A DNA stretch of 63,506 nt from Pseudomonas sp. ZH-FAD (GCF_002803095.1 NZ_PGLR01000034.1:1-63506); one strand, 5' to 3'. Positions 40,568 to 52,666 are shown, counted from the stretch's first letter. Translations and numbers: made by a program. Notes: generated by a model not told the origin, from the sequence alone.

Positions 40568-41962
40568 CTAGACTCGGCACGCCGCTGGTACCGATATGAT
40601 CAGGCTTTCCAGCGTCGTGCGATCCACTTGTTGGGTATCGACTTTGATATAGATGGCCGCTTCGTCGACCACCACCACGGCGTCCGCCACTCCCGGCGTT
40701 GCCTTGAGGCGTTCGACCAGTCCGACATCGGCCAGTGCCGCGGCATCGAGCGGCAGGCGCAAACTGGTCACGTACGGCGGTTCGCGCATAGTAACAGCAA
40801 TAGCCAGCCAAATTGCACAGAGCACGGCGCAGCCGATGAACACACCGCCCAGGCCCACGTGCTGGTACAGCCAGCCACCGAGAATGCCGCCCAGGGCTGC
40901 ACCGAGGAACTGGCTGGTGGAATAGACGCCCATCGCAGTACCCTTGCCGCCTGCCGGCGCCACCTTGCTGACCAGCGACGGCAGCGAGGCCTCGAGCAGG
41001 TTAAAGGCGGTGAAGAACACCACGATACCCAGTACCAGCGCTCGCAGGCTGCTGCCGAAGACAGCGAAGTAGAGCTCGCAGAGCAGCAACACGGTCACCG
41101 CACCGAGCAGCACGCGCTTCATCTGGCGTTTTTTCTCGCCATAGATGATGAACGGCACCATGCCGAAGAAGCCGATCAACAGCGCGGTGAGGTACACCCA
41201 CCAGTGCTCTTCCTTGACCAAGCCGCCCTGCTCCACCAGCGCCAGCGGCAAGGCGACGAAACTGGCCATGAGCACCGCATGCAGGGCCAGGATGGCGAAG
41301 TCCAGGCGCAGCAGGTCGGCGTGCTTGAGGGTCGGCCACAACGCCTGTGCCGCCACGCCGGATTCGCGATGCTGCAGCGGGCCGGCGTCTTTCGGCACCA
41401 TGCCGGCGACGATCAGGATGCCGAGCAACGCCATCGCCGCCGTCGCCCAGAACAGCCCGGACAAACCAAAGGTGCGAGTCAGCAGCGGGCCGACCACCAT
41501 GGCTACGGCGAACGACAGACCGATGCTCATGCCAATCATGGCCATGGCCTTGGTGCGGTGCTGCTCACGAGTCAGATCCGACAACAACGCCATCACCGCC
41601 GCCGAGATCGCTCCAGCCCCCTGCAGCACACGCCCGGCGATCACGCCCCAGATCGAATCGGCATTGGCCGCCAGCACGCTGCCTGCAGCAAAAATCAGCA
41701 AGCCTGCGTAGATCACCGGGCGTCGGCCGATACGGTCACTGAGCATGCCGAAGGGAATTTGCAGCACAGCCTGGGTCAAACCATAGGCACCGATGGCCAG
41801 GCCGATCAGCGCGGGGGTACTGCCCGCCAGATCCATGCCGTAGGTGGCCAATACCGGCAGCACCATGAACATACCCAGCATACGAAACGCGAACACCATA
41901 GCCAGGCCGCCGGCCGCGCGGGTCTCGCTACTACTCATGCGCTCGCTGTGCGGATCGTGCAT
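40568..41962 (-). CDS. YajR-like MFS transporter with C-terminal YAM domain
   Basis: A 464-residue MFS protein with 12 predicted membrane segments. Loop 2-3 has GMLSDRIGRRPVIY, the MFS motif A, and the tail (residues 390-464) is a soluble ferredoxin-like domain (TPGVADAVVVVDEAAIYIKVD) like the YAM domain of E. coli YajR. The substrate is unknown. The ATG at 41962 or an ATG eight codons later are both possible. It lies between ssb and the divergent uvrA, the usual pseudomonad order. Confidence 0.9.
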   Translation of the reverse strand: MHDPHSERMSSSETRAAGGLAMVFAFRMLGMFMVLPVLATYGMDLAGSTPALIGLAIGAYGLTQAVLQIPFGMLSDRIGRRPVIYAGLLIFAAGSVLAANADSIWGVIAGRVLQGAGAISAAVMALLSDLTREQHRTKAMAMIGMSIGLSFAVAMVVGPLLTRTFGLSGLFWATAAMALLGILIVAGMVPKDAGPLQHRESGVAAQALWPTLKHADLLRLDFAILALHAVLMASFVALPLALVEQGGLVKEEHWWVYLTALLIGFFGMVPFIIYGEKKRQMKRVLLGAVTVLLLCELYFAVFGSSLRALVLGIVVFFTAFNLLEASLPSLVSKVAPAGGKGTAMGVYSTSQFLGAALGGILGGWLYQHVGLGGVFIGCAVLCAIWLAIAVTMREPPYVTSLRLPLDAAALADVGLVERLKATPGVADAVVVVDEAAIYIKVDTQQVDRTTLESLIISVPAACRV

Positions 41963-42153
41963 CGAATGAACCCTGAGGAAATCAGCCGGCGATTCTAGCA
42001 GCCGCCGTCGTTTCGGCACAGGCGCACACTTTGCCGCAGGGTAGCGCCTGGCCCTATACTCGACCGTTTTCCGCCCGCCCAGCGAGGCCCGTTGCAAGCC
42101 GCCTGAATTTGAAGCGGCAGTGGCAACGCAGACAGCATTCAGAGGTTCCCTAA

Positions 42154-44988
<2,835 letters not shown>

Positions 44989-44992
44989 AACG

Positions 44993-45022
44993 AAAGAGCC
45001 CCGCACATGCGGGGCTCTTTTT
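44993..45022. terminator. Terminator between uvrA and ferritin gene
   Basis: AAAGAGCCCCGC-ACAT-GCGGGGCTCTTTTTT is a perfect 12-base stem with a T run on the plus strand and A run on the other, able to end both convergent transcripts. Confidence 0.95.
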
Positions 45023-45034
45023 TGGCAAGTCAGC

Positions 45035-45499
45035 TTACATCTGACTTTGCAGGTACTTCTCCAGCCCCAGCTTGTCGATCAGCTGCAACTGAATCTCCAG
45101 CCAGTAGGCGTGGTCTTCCTCGGTGTCCTTGAGCTGGACCAGAAGGATGTCGCGGGTTTGGTAATCCTGGTGCTTCTCGCACAGCTCGATGCCCTTGCTC
45201 AGGGCCGCGCGCACTTCGTACTCCAGGGCCAGATCCAGCTTCAGTGCCTCGGGTACGGTCTGCCCGAACTTGAAGGGGTTAGGCGTCATGTCGGGCACAC
45301 CCTCGAGGAAGATGATGCGCTTGAGCAACGCATCGGCGTGCTGGGTTTCCTCTTCCATCTCGTGATTGATGCGCTCGTAGAGCTTGCTGAAGCCCCAGTC
45401 CTCATACAGCCGTGAATGAATGAAGTACTGGTCGCGCGCAGCCAACTCGCCCTTGAGCAGGTGCTTGAGATAGTCGATGACCTCGGTATGGCCTTTCAT
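45035..45499 (-). CDS. ftnA: Ferritin-like protein of the bacterioferritin family (BfrA/FtnA)
   Basis: A 154-residue four-helix iron-storage subunit. It has ferroxidase ligands Glu18, Glu51 and His54, and C-terminal LGLEKYLQSQM. Position 52, which carries the heme-binding Met in classical Bfr (BfrB), is Thr here (HEMEEETQHAD), so the subunit is not expected to bind heme in its own homodimer. It resembles P. aeruginosa PA4235, first called BfrA and later FtnA. It lies beside the catalase-peroxidase gene, matching the iron/oxidative-stress pair. Confidence 0.9.
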   Translation of the reverse strand: MKGHTEVIDYLKHLLKGELAARDQYFIHSRLYEDWGFSKLYERINHEMEEETQHADALLKRIIFLEGVPDMTPNPFKFGQTVPEALKLDLALEYEVRAALSKGIELCEKHQDYQTRDILLVQLKDTEEDHAYWLEIQLQLIDKLGLEKYLQSQM

Positions 45500-45572
45500 G
45501 CCGGCAATCCTTGTTGCATTCGTGAGCAGGGGGCAATGCTCCGCCTGACGCCCGGTTCGGTCAAGCAAAAGC

Positions 45573-45598
45573 ACAACGCCTCCACGAGGGAGGCGTTG
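45573..45598 (-). terminator. katG terminator
   Basis: The stem CAACGCCTCC with GGAGGCGTTG around ACGAG, followed on the minus strand by GTGCTTTTGCTTG, lies just downstream of katG and upstream of the ferritin gene start. Confidence 0.8.
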
Positions 45599-45634
45599 CG
45601 GTTTACTGACGCACCGTCGGTGCGCCACTCAGGC

Positions 45635-47785
45635 TCAGGCCAGATCGAAACGATCCAGGTTCATCACCTTGGTCCAGGCGGCGACGAAGTCCTTGACCAG
45701 CTTCTCCTTACCATCAGCACTGGCGTAGACCTCCGCATAGGCGCGCAGCACCGAGTTGGAGCCGAACACCAGGTCGTTGCGGGTGGCGGTGTATTTCACC
45801 TGGCCATCCTTGCGTGTACGCCCTTCGAAGACTTCGTTGCTGTCATCGGCTGCCTTCCATACGGTGCCCATATCCAGCAGGTTGACGAAGAAATCGTTGG
45901 ACAGCACACCGACCTTGTCGGTGAACACGCCATGCTGACTGCCATCGTAGTTGGCGCCCAGCACACGCAGGCCGCCGACCAGCGCAGTCATCTCCGGCGC
46001 GGTCAGTGTCAGCAACTGCGCCTTGTCGATCAGCATCGCCTCGGTAGGCACGCCCAGGTTGCCTTTGCTGTAGTTGCGGAAACCATCGGCAGCAGACTCC
46101 AGCACATCGAAGGAGTCGACATCGGTCTGATCCTGACGCGCATCGACACGGCCTGGCGCGAAGGGTACGTCTACCGTCACACCGGCAGCCTTGGCGGCCA
46201 GTTCGACACCGACATTACCGGCCAGCACGATCACATCGGCCAGGGAGGCCTTGCCGGATGCCTGCTGGATTTCCACCAGTTTCGGCAGCACCTTGATCGC
46301 CCGCTGGTTGGCGGCCCAATCCTTCTGCGGCGCCAAAGCCAGGCGCGCACCGTTGGCACCACCACGCTTGTCGCCACCGCGGAAGGTCGAGGCCGAAGCC
46401 CAGGCCACGGACACCAGATCACCCACGGACAGTCCGGAGGCGGCGATCTTCGCTTTCAGATCGGCAATATCGGCAGCAGTCGGGTTGTGGGTGGCAGCGG
46501 GCAGCGGGTCCTGCCAGATCAGGTCCTCTTTCGGCACTTCCGGGCCCAGGTAACGGGCTTTCGGCCCCATGTCGCGATGGGTCAGCTTGTACCAGGCGCG
46601 CGCGAAGGCATCGGCGAAGGCCTGCGGATCTTCATAGAAGCGCTTGGAGATCTTGCCGAACTCCGGATCGAAGCGCAGGGTCAGGTCGGTGGTGAGCATG
46701 GTCGGCTTGTGGAATTTGCCCGGTACGTGCGCGTCCGGGATGATCTCCGGCGCGTCCTTGGCCACCCACTGCTTGGCTCCAGCGGGGGACTTGGTCAGCT
46801 CCCACTCGAACTTGAACAGGTTCTCGAAGAAATTGTTGCTCCACAGCGCAGGCGTCTTCGTCCAGGTCACTTCCAGGCCACTGGAAACCGTATCCTTGCC
46901 GAAGCCACTGCCGAAGTTGCTGGTCCAACCCAGGCCCTGAGCTTCGATAGGTCCAGCCTCGGGCTCCGGCCCTTTGTGCGACTCCGGCGCCGCGCCGTGT
47001 GCCTTGCCAAAGGTGTGGCCGCCAGCGATCAACGCGACGATTTCTTCGTCGTCCATCGCCATGCGATAGAAGGTGGCGCGAATGTCCTTGGCCGCCAGCA
47101 TGTAGTCGCCGCTGGCATTGGGACCTTCCGGGTTCACGTAGATCAGCCCCATGTGGGTGGCGCCAAAGGGTGCGGTCAGCTCGCGTTCATCATTGACGCG
47201 CTTGGGATCGACACCCAGCCAGGCGACTTCGGCGCCCCAGTTGACGTCCTGATCCGGTTCCCATACGTCTTCGCGACCGGCACCGAAGCCGAATGTGCGA
47301 AAACCCATGGATTCCAGCGCGACGTTGCCGGCGAGAATGTACAGATCGGCCCAGGAAATGGACTGGCCATACTTCTGCTTGATCGGCCACAGCAGGCGAC
47401 GCGACTTGTCGATGTTGACGTTGTCTGGCCAGGAGTTGAGCGGCGCGAAACGCTGCTGACCACGGCCGCCACCACCACGGCCATCGGTGGTGCGATAGGT
47501 GCCGGCAGAGTGCCAGGCCATGCGGATGAATTGCGGACCGTAGTGGCCGAAGTCGGCAGGCCACCAGTCCTGACTGTCGGTCATGAGTCTGACCAGGTCG
47601 GCCTTGAGCGCCTTGTAATCGAGCTTCTTGAAGGCTTCGGCGTAGTTGAATGTTTCACCCAGCGGATTGGATCGGTCGGAATGCTGATTGAGCAAATCAA
47701 CACGCAGCTGATTCGGCCACCAATCTTTGTTGGTCGTGCCACCACCAGCGACGTGGTTGAACGGACATTTACCTTGGTTCGACAT
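45635..47785 (-). CDS. katG: Catalase-peroxidase KatG
   Basis: A 716-residue bifunctional heme catalase-peroxidase. The distal pocket Arg88, Trp91, His92 (RMAWHSAGTYR) is intact; the cross-linked Tyr is in MGLIYVNPEGP, and the proximal His in ALIAGGHTFGKAHG. The C-terminal duplicated half (residues from about 430) is present. It detoxifies hydrogen peroxide and probably activates pro-drugs in the general family manner. It is next to the ferritin gene, where P. aeruginosa has katA. Confidence 0.97.
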   Translation of the reverse strand: MSNQGKCPFNHVAGGGTTNKDWWPNQLRVDLLNQHSDRSNPLGETFNYAEAFKKLDYKALKADLVRLMTDSQDWWPADFGHYGPQFIRMAWHSAGTYRTTDGRGGGGRGQQRFAPLNSWPDNVNIDKSRRLLWPIKQKYGQSISWADLYILAGNVALESMGFRTFGFGAGREDVWEPDQDVNWGAEVAWLGVDPKRVNDERELTAPFGATHMGLIYVNPEGPNASGDYMLAAKDIRATFYRMAMDDEEIVALIAGGHTFGKAHGAAPESHKGPEPEAGPIEAQGLGWTSNFGSGFGKDTVSSGLEVTWTKTPALWSNNFFENLFKFEWELTKSPAGAKQWVAKDAPEIIPDAHVPGKFHKPTMLTTDLTLRFDPEFGKISKRFYEDPQAFADAFARAWYKLTHRDMGPKARYLGPEVPKEDLIWQDPLPAATHNPTAADIADLKAKIAASGLSVGDLVSVAWASASTFRGGDKRGGANGARLALAPQKDWAANQRAIKVLPKLVEIQQASGKASLADVIVLAGNVGVELAAKAAGVTVDVPFAPGRVDARQDQTDVDSFDVLESAADGFRNYSKGNLGVPTEAMLIDKAQLLTLTAPEMTALVGGLRVLGANYDGSQHGVFTDKVGVLSNDFFVNLLDMGTVWKAADDSNEVFEGRTRKDGQVKYTATRNDLVFGSNSVLRAYAEVYASADGKEKLVKDFVAAWTKVMNLDRFDLA

Positions 47786-47920
47786 GGTTCTCTCCTTCTC
47801 CTCATCGGGTCGGTCCCAGCGAGTGCGACCGACAATGGGACAAGCCTAGACCCGCTTCGCCAGACGAACCAATTCATGAAGCATAACGGCGCGATAGTTA
47901 TTTTCTTTTGCGCATGCCAT

Positions 47921-47951
47921 GAAAAAACGGGCCACCAGGGCCCGTGTTTTC
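47921..47951 (-). terminator. Terminator of the NhaC gene
   Basis: GAAAAAACGGGCC-ACCA-GGGCCCGTGTTTTC forms a strong hairpin flanked by A/T runs, 17 bases downstream of the antiporter stop and upstream of the katG promoter region. Confidence 0.88.
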
Positions 47952-47968
47952 ACGACGCGCAACAATCA

Positions 47969-49348
47969 TCAGGCGACGATAACGAAGCCCACGAAAGCCA
48001 CTGCGGCGGCCACCAGCGTGTAAGGTAGCTGAGTGATCGCATGGCTGATCAGGTTGCAACCCGAGCCCTGTGCCGCCAGCACAGTGGAGTCGCTGTAGAA
48101 GCAGGCCTGACTGCCGAAGGCCGAGGCCGACATCAGCGCCCCGATCACCAGCGGAATGTCCGCGCCCAGGGCGTAGGCCAGGGGCATAACGATGGGAATA
48201 GTCACAGCGAAGATGCCCCAGGACGAGCCGGTGGCGAAGCTCAGCACCGCCATACACAGGAACACCATGGCCGGCAGCATCTGCGGCGTCATGTAGGGCT
48301 TGAGCGTCTCGACCACGTACTGCGGCAGCATCAGCTGATCGCAGACATCCTTGAAGACGAAAGCTGCCACGCAAATGCCGATGGCCGGAAGCATCGTCTT
48401 GAAGCCGTCGACCATCTGATCGAGCATCTCCGACAGCGGCATCAGGCGCTGTACCAGATAGAACGGCAGAGTCAGCAGCATGGTGGCGATCATGCCCATC
48501 CATACGTCGATCTCGAAATACACGGTGAAGCCCACCAGCATGGCCAGCGGCACGAGGAAGTTGTGTAGCTTGCCGCCCTCCTTGTCGGCGCCTTCGAACT
48601 CCTCTTCCAGCGACTTCATCGCATAGTTGTGCTCAGGGCTCAGCTCACCAACGTGCATGGCACCGGCAGAGCCGTGGCGCGCCTGCAACTCGACCTTGCG
48701 CATCGGCCCGATATCCGGGAACAGCCCGGCGGCCACCAGCACCACCAGCAGTACCGCAGCCCAGGCGTAGAGCATGTAGGGAATGGCCTGTATGTAGACG
48801 CTGATGCCCTGACCAGTCTCGGCGATGCCGTTGTTCTCCAGCAGGCCGCCAAAGAACACCGCCCAGGTGGACAGCGGCACCAATACGCAGATCGGCGCGG
48901 CGGTGGAATCCACCACGTAAGCCAGCTTCTCGCGGGAGATTCTGAAACGGTCGGTAACGCGCTTCATGGTCTCGCCCACCGTCAAGGCATTGAGGTAGTC
49001 ATCGACGAAGATCACCACGCCTAGCACGAAAGTCATCAACAGCGAGGAGCGAGGCCCCTTGGCCAGCTTCAGCGCACTGCGACCGAAGGCCAGGGCACCA
49101 CCGGTACGCACCAGCAGGGCGATCAGTGCACCGAAGCTGCCACACACCAGGATCAGCCAGCCGATGGTTTCGTCCTGCATCACTTTCAGCGAGATTTCCG
49201 CGAAGCTACCGAGCGCATCCTGGGGCGAAAGCAGCAACAGACCGCTGCAGGCGCCGATCAGCAAGGCAAGGATGGGGCGACGCAGCCAGATGGCGAGGGT
49301 CAGGACAACGGCAGGAGGGATAAGACTCAGAGCAGTAGGTTCGGACAT
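47969..49348 (-). CDS. NhaC-family Na+/H+ antiporter
   Basis: A 459-residue integral membrane protein with about eleven hydrophobic segments and NhaC-family landmarks: GVVIFVDDYLNALTVG (around 114-129), DSTAAPICVLVPLSTWAVFFGG, and FATGSSWGIFAVTIPIVMPLAYALG. Family members exchange sodium or other small cations or organic acids for protons; the actual substrate is unclear. The ATG at 49348 is chosen over a TTG at 49357. In the remembered P. aeruginosa order this gene is absent between rplQ and the catalase. Confidence 0.88.
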   Translation of the reverse strand: MSEPTALSLIPPAVVLTLAIWLRRPILALLIGACSGLLLLSPQDALGSFAEISLKVMQDETIGWLILVCGSFGALIALLVRTGGALAFGRSALKLAKGPRSSLLMTFVLGVVIFVDDYLNALTVGETMKRVTDRFRISREKLAYVVDSTAAPICVLVPLSTWAVFFGGLLENNGIAETGQGISVYIQAIPYMLYAWAAVLLVVLVAAGLFPDIGPMRKVELQARHGSAGAMHVGELSPEHNYAMKSLEEEFEGADKEGGKLHNFLVPLAMLVGFTVYFEIDVWMGMIATMLLTLPFYLVQRLMPLSEMLDQMVDGFKTMLPAIGICVAAFVFKDVCDQLMLPQYVVETLKPYMTPQMLPAMVFLCMAVLSFATGSSWGIFAVTIPIVMPLAYALGADIPLVIGALMSASAFGSQACFYSDSTVLAAQGSGCNLISHAITQLPYTLVAAAVAFVGFVIVA

Positions 49349-49500
49349 GATCAGCAATTGTTCTTGTGGGGGCCGGCGCAGCGGCGAAGCGGAGACCGCC
49401 GCACCTTACCCGAGCCCCTCTTCGTACACAATATCAAACAGGTCGTGCGGAAAAATATTCACACCACAAGTCGCCCGTCTCCGCCCGGCGAATCCCAGGC

Positions 49501-49530
49501 AACAAAAAACCGGGCACAAGGCCCGGTTTC
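49501..49530 (-). terminator. Terminator after rplQ (end of alpha operon)
   Basis: AAACCGGGC-ACAAG-GCCCGGTTT with A/T tail, 17 bases downstream of rplQ. Confidence 0.93.
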
Positions 49531-49546
49531 TTGTACAACCAGCAAC

Positions 49547-49933
49547 TTACTCGGCAGCTTCTACCGAACCGCCGACCGGACGGTCGACCAGTTCAACGTA
49601 AGCCATCGGAGCGTTGTCGCCAGCGCGGAAACCGCACTTGAGGATGCGCAGGTAGCCGCCGTTGCGGGTGGCGTAGCGCTTGCCCAGATCGTTGAACAGC
49701 TTGCCAACGATGGCTTTCGAACGGGTACGGTCGAAGGCCAGACGACGGTTGGCAACGCTGTCTTCCTTGGCCAGGGTGATCAGCGGCTCGGCAACGCGAC
49801 GCAGTTCCTTGGCTTTCGGCAGGGTAGTTTTGATCAGCTCGTGCTCGAACAGCGAGACCGCCATGTTCTGGAACATGGCCTTGCGGTGAGCGCTGGTGCG
49901 GCTGAGGTGACGGCCACTTTTACGATGACGCAT
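49547..49933 (-). CDS. rplQ: 50S ribosomal protein L17
   Basis: A 128-residue L17 ([20 protein letters not shown] at the start), which lines the polypeptide exit region of the large subunit. It is the last gene of the alpha operon, 44 bases after rpoA, followed by a strong terminator. Confidence 0.98.
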
Positions 49934-49977
49934 GGTTCAATTCCTTACCAAACTTGTTCGTTCGGTGATGATGACGA

Positions 49978-50979
49978 TCAGGCAGTGGCCTTATCGTCTT
50001 TCTTCAGACTTGCCGGCGGCCAGTTGTCGAGGCGCATACCGAGGGACAGACCGCGAGAAGCCAGAACATCCTTGATTTCGGTCAGGGATTTCTTGCCCAG
50101 GTTCGGGGTTTTGAGCAGCTCTACTTCGGTGCGCTGAATCAGATCACCGATGTAGTAGATGTTCTCTGCCTTGAGGCAGTTGGCCGAACGTACAGTCAGT
50201 TCCAGGTCATCGACAGGACGCAGCAGGATCGGATCGATCTCGTCTTCCTGCTCGACCACCACTGGCTCACTGTCACCTTTGAGGTCGACGAACGCGGCCA
50301 GCTGCTGCTGCAGGATGGTCGCGGCACGGCGGATAGCCTCTTCAGGGTCCAGAGTACCGTTGGTTTCCAGGTCGATAACCAGTTTGTCCAGGTTGGTGCG
50401 CTGCTCGACACGGGCGTTTTCCACCACGTAAGCAACCCGACGCACAGGGCTGAACGAAGCATCCAGCTGCAAGCGACCAATGCTGCGGCTTTCATCTTCA
50501 TCGCTCTGACGCGCGTCAGCCGGCTCATAGCCGCGACCACGAGCCACGGTGAGCTTCATGTTCAGCGCGCCATTGGAAGCCAGGTTGGCGATGACGTGGT
50601 CGCCATTGACGATTTCGACATCGTGATCCAGCTGAATATCGGCAGCGGTAACTACGCCCGGGCCCTTCTTAGCCAGAGTCAGGGTCACTTCGTCACGGCC
50701 GTGCAGCTTGATAGCCAGACCTTTCAGGTTGAGCAGGATCTCGATGACATCTTCCTGCACACCTTCGATCGCGGAGTACTCATGGAGTACGCCATCGATC
50801 TCGGCCTCGACTACTGCACAGCCAGGCATGGAGGACAACAGGATGCGACGCAGCGCGTTGCCCAGGGTATGGCCAAAGCCACGCTCGAGAGGCTCGAGGG
50901 TGATCTTGGCGCGGGTCGGACTGACCTCCTGCACATCAATGTGACGGGGGGTCAGGAACTCATTTACCGAAATCTGCAT
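49978..50979 (-). CDS. rpoA: RNA polymerase alpha subunit
   Basis: A 333-residue RpoA: N-terminal dimerisation domain (LEPLERGFGHTLGNALRRILLSSMPG near 31-56), linker near 235-250, and the C-terminal DNA/activator-binding domain (LELTVRSANCLKAENIYYIGDLIQRTE). It organises polymerase assembly and reads UP elements and regulators such as ANR. It sits 22 bases after rpsD in the alpha operon. Confidence 0.98.
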   Translation of the reverse strand: MQISVNEFLTPRHIDVQEVSPTRAKITLEPLERGFGHTLGNALRRILLSSMPGCAVVEAEIDGVLHEYSAIEGVQEDVIEILLNLKGLAIKLHGRDEVTLTLAKKGPGVVTAADIQLDHDVEIVNGDHVIANLASNGALNMKLTVARGRGYEPADARQSDEDESRSIGRLQLDASFSPVRRVAYVVENARVEQRTNLDKLVIDLETNGTLDPEEAIRRAATILQQQLAAFVDLKGDSEPVVVEQEDEIDPILLRPVDDLELTVRSANCLKAENIYYIGDLIQRTEVELLKTPNLGKKSLTEIKDVLASRGLSLGMRLDNWPPASLKKDDKATA

Positions 50980-51001
50980 GGATGCACCTATTTTCTAGCC
51001 C

Positions 51002-51622
51002 TTACTTGGAGTAGAGCTCGACAATCAGGCTCTCGTTGATGTCAGCGGACAGATCGCCACGAGCCGGTACGTTCTTGAACACACCAGACTTCTTCTCGGC
51101 GTCTACTTCTACCCACTCAACACGGCCACGCTGGGCGCAGAGCTCGAGAGCCTGAGCGATGCGCAGCTGATTACGCGATTTCTCGCGAACAGCAACGACG
51201 TCGCCAGCCTTAACTTGGTAGGACGGTACGTTTACGGTCTGACCGTTGACGCTGATCGCTTTGTGCGAAACCAGCTGACGGGACTCGGCACGAGTAGCGC
51301 CAAAACCCATACGGTAAACCACGTTGTCCAGACGGCACTCCAGCAGTTGCAGCAGATTTTCGCCGGTGGCGCCTTTCTGGCTGGCAGCTTGCTTGTAGTA
51401 ACCGCTGAATTGACGCTCCAGTACGCCGTAGATACGACGAACCTTTTGCTTCTCACGCAGCTGGGTGCCGTAGTCGGACTGACGGCCACGGCGCTGGCCG
51501 TGGATACCCGGGGCTGCTTCGATGTTGCACTTAGATTCAAGCGCGCGAACACCACTCTTCAGAAAGAGATCGGTGCCTTCACGACGAGACAGTTTGCACT
51601 TGGGACCAATGTAACGAGCCAT
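51002..51622 (-). CDS. rpsD: 30S ribosomal protein S4
   Basis: A 206-residue S4 (MARYIGPKCKLSRREGTDLF), a primary 16S rRNA binder that in E. coli also represses the alpha operon by binding its leader. The S4 RNA-binding domain is at about 95-160 (CRLDNVVYRMGFGATRAESRQLVSHKAISVNG). It follows rpsK by 17 bases. Confidence 0.98.
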   Translation of the reverse strand: MARYIGPKCKLSRREGTDLFLKSGVRALESKCNIEAAPGIHGQRRGRQSDYGTQLREKQKVRRIYGVLERQFSGYYKQAASQKGATGENLLQLLECRLDNVVYRMGFGATRAESRQLVSHKAISVNGQTVNVPSYQVKAGDVVAVREKSRNQLRIAQALELCAQRGRVEWVEVDAEKKSGVFKNVPARGDLSADINESLIVELYSK

Positions 51623-51639
51623 TTCTCACTGTCTCCTGA

Positions 51640-52029
51640 TTACACGCGACGCTTCTTCGGCGGACGGCACCCGTTGTGCGGGATTGGCGTCACGTCGGTG
51701 ATGCTGGCGATTTTGTAGCCGCAGGCGTTCAGAGCACGCACGGCGGATTCGCGACCTGGGCCTGGACCTTTGACGTTGACGTCGAGGTTCTTCAGACCGT
51801 ATTCCAGTGCAGCCTGACCAGCGCGCTCGGCGGCGATCTGAGCAGCGAACGGAGTGGACTTACGCGAGCCGCGGAAACCCGAACCACCGGAGGTAGCCCA
51901 GGACAGGGCGTTACCCTGACGGTCGGTAATGGTCACGATAGTGTTGTTGAAAGACGCGTGGATGTGGGCGATGCCATCAACCACCGTCTTTTTGACTTTT
52001 TTACGAGTACGAGCAGCAGGTTTTGCCAT
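51640..52029 (-). CDS. rpsK: 30S ribosomal protein S11
   Basis: A 129-residue S11 with the family end ITDVTPIPHNGCRPPKKRRV, part of the 30S platform. It lies between rpsM and rpsD in the alpha operon; start at 52029 (MAKPAARTRKKVK). Confidence 0.98.
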   Translation of the reverse strand: MAKPAARTRKKVKKTVVDGIAHIHASFNNTIVTITDRQGNALSWATSGGSGFRGSRKSTPFAAQIAAERAGQAALEYGLKNLDVNVKGPGPGRESAVRALNACGYKIASITDVTPIPHNGCRPPKKRRV

Positions 52030-52059
52030 GACTAAATTCCTGTCGATTCGCGAATGCGA

Positions 52060-52416
52060 TTACTTGCGGATCGGCTTACGCGGGCCCTTACGGGTGCGAG
52101 CGTTGGTCTTGGTACGCTGACCGCGAACCGGCAGACCTTTACGATGACGCAGGCCACGGTAGCAACCCAGATCCATCAAGCGCTTGATCTTCATATTCAC
52201 TTCACGACGCAGGTCGCCTTCGGTATTCACCTTGGCTACTTCGCCACGCAGCTGTTCGATCTGCTCGTCAGTCAGATCCTTGATTTTCGCAGCCGGGTTT
52301 ACACCGGTAGCGGCACAGATTTTCTGTGCAGTGGTGCGACCAACACCATAGATGTAGGTCAGCGAGATAACAGTGTGCTTGTTATCCGGAATGTTAACGC
52401 CTGCAATACGGGCCAT
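52060..52416 (-). CDS. rpsM: 30S ribosomal protein S13
   Basis: A 118-residue S13 (MARIAGVNIPDNKHTVISLTYIYG), in the head of the small subunit, contacting the large subunit and tRNA. The basic tail RGQRTKTNARTRKGPRKP is typical. It is the first gene of the alpha operon, with its own promoter at 52476-52504. Confidence 0.98.
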   Translation of the reverse strand: MARIAGVNIPDNKHTVISLTYIYGVGRTTAQKICAATGVNPAAKIKDLTDEQIEQLRGEVAKVNTEGDLRREVNMKIKRLMDLGCYRGLRHRKGLPVRGQRTKTNARTRKGPRKPIRK

Positions 52417-52475
52417 TCAGTGGAACTCCAATTGACAGCTACCTACGCCCCGGAAGCCAAGAAATAGGGCGCGAG

Positions 52476-52504
52476 ATATTAACGCTGTAATAACAAATAA
52501 TCAA
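52476..52504 (-). promoter_or_regulatory. Alpha operon promoter
   Basis: On the minus strand TTGATT (52504-52499) and TAATAT (52481-52476) are 17 bases apart. The -35 element begins within the base of the spc terminator hairpin (52503-52530). The transcription start would be near 52469, giving a leader of about 53 bases before rpsM. Confidence 0.7.
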
Positions 52505-52532
52505 CCCGGCAGCGCACTAGCTGCCGGGCTTA
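52503..52532 (-). terminator. Terminator at end of spc operon (after rpmJ)
   Basis: CCCGGCAGC-TAGTGC-GCTGCCGGG followed by TTGATTATTTG on the minus strand lies between rpmJ and rpsM. It separates the spc operon from the alpha operon. Confidence 0.85.
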
Positions 52533-52549
52533 TCACGCGTGGTTCACAC

Positions 52550-52666
52550 TCAGCCTTGGCGCTGCTTGTGACGCGGCTCTGCGCTGCAGATCACCCGCAC
52601 GACACCTTCGCGACGGATAATTTTGCAGTTACGGCACAGCTTTTTCACCGATGCACGAACTTTCAT
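52550..52666 (-). CDS. rpmJ: 50S ribosomal protein L36
   Basis: A 38-residue L36 ([20 protein letters not shown]...), with the zinc-binding set Cys11, Cys14, Cys27 and His33. This is the zinc-containing (C+) form; no second, zinc-free L36 is in the window. It lies between secY and the spc terminator. It is too short for many gene finders. Confidence 0.96.

Noticed and set aside
41963..42153. Possible LexA box before uvrA
   Set aside because: I searched for CTGT-N8-ACAG in this gap and found no acceptable match.
47786..47920. OxyR-type site upstream of katG
   Set aside because: An A/T-rich stretch containing AACTATCG and GTTATGC is present, but it does not fit the ATAG-N-T spaced pattern well enough to claim.
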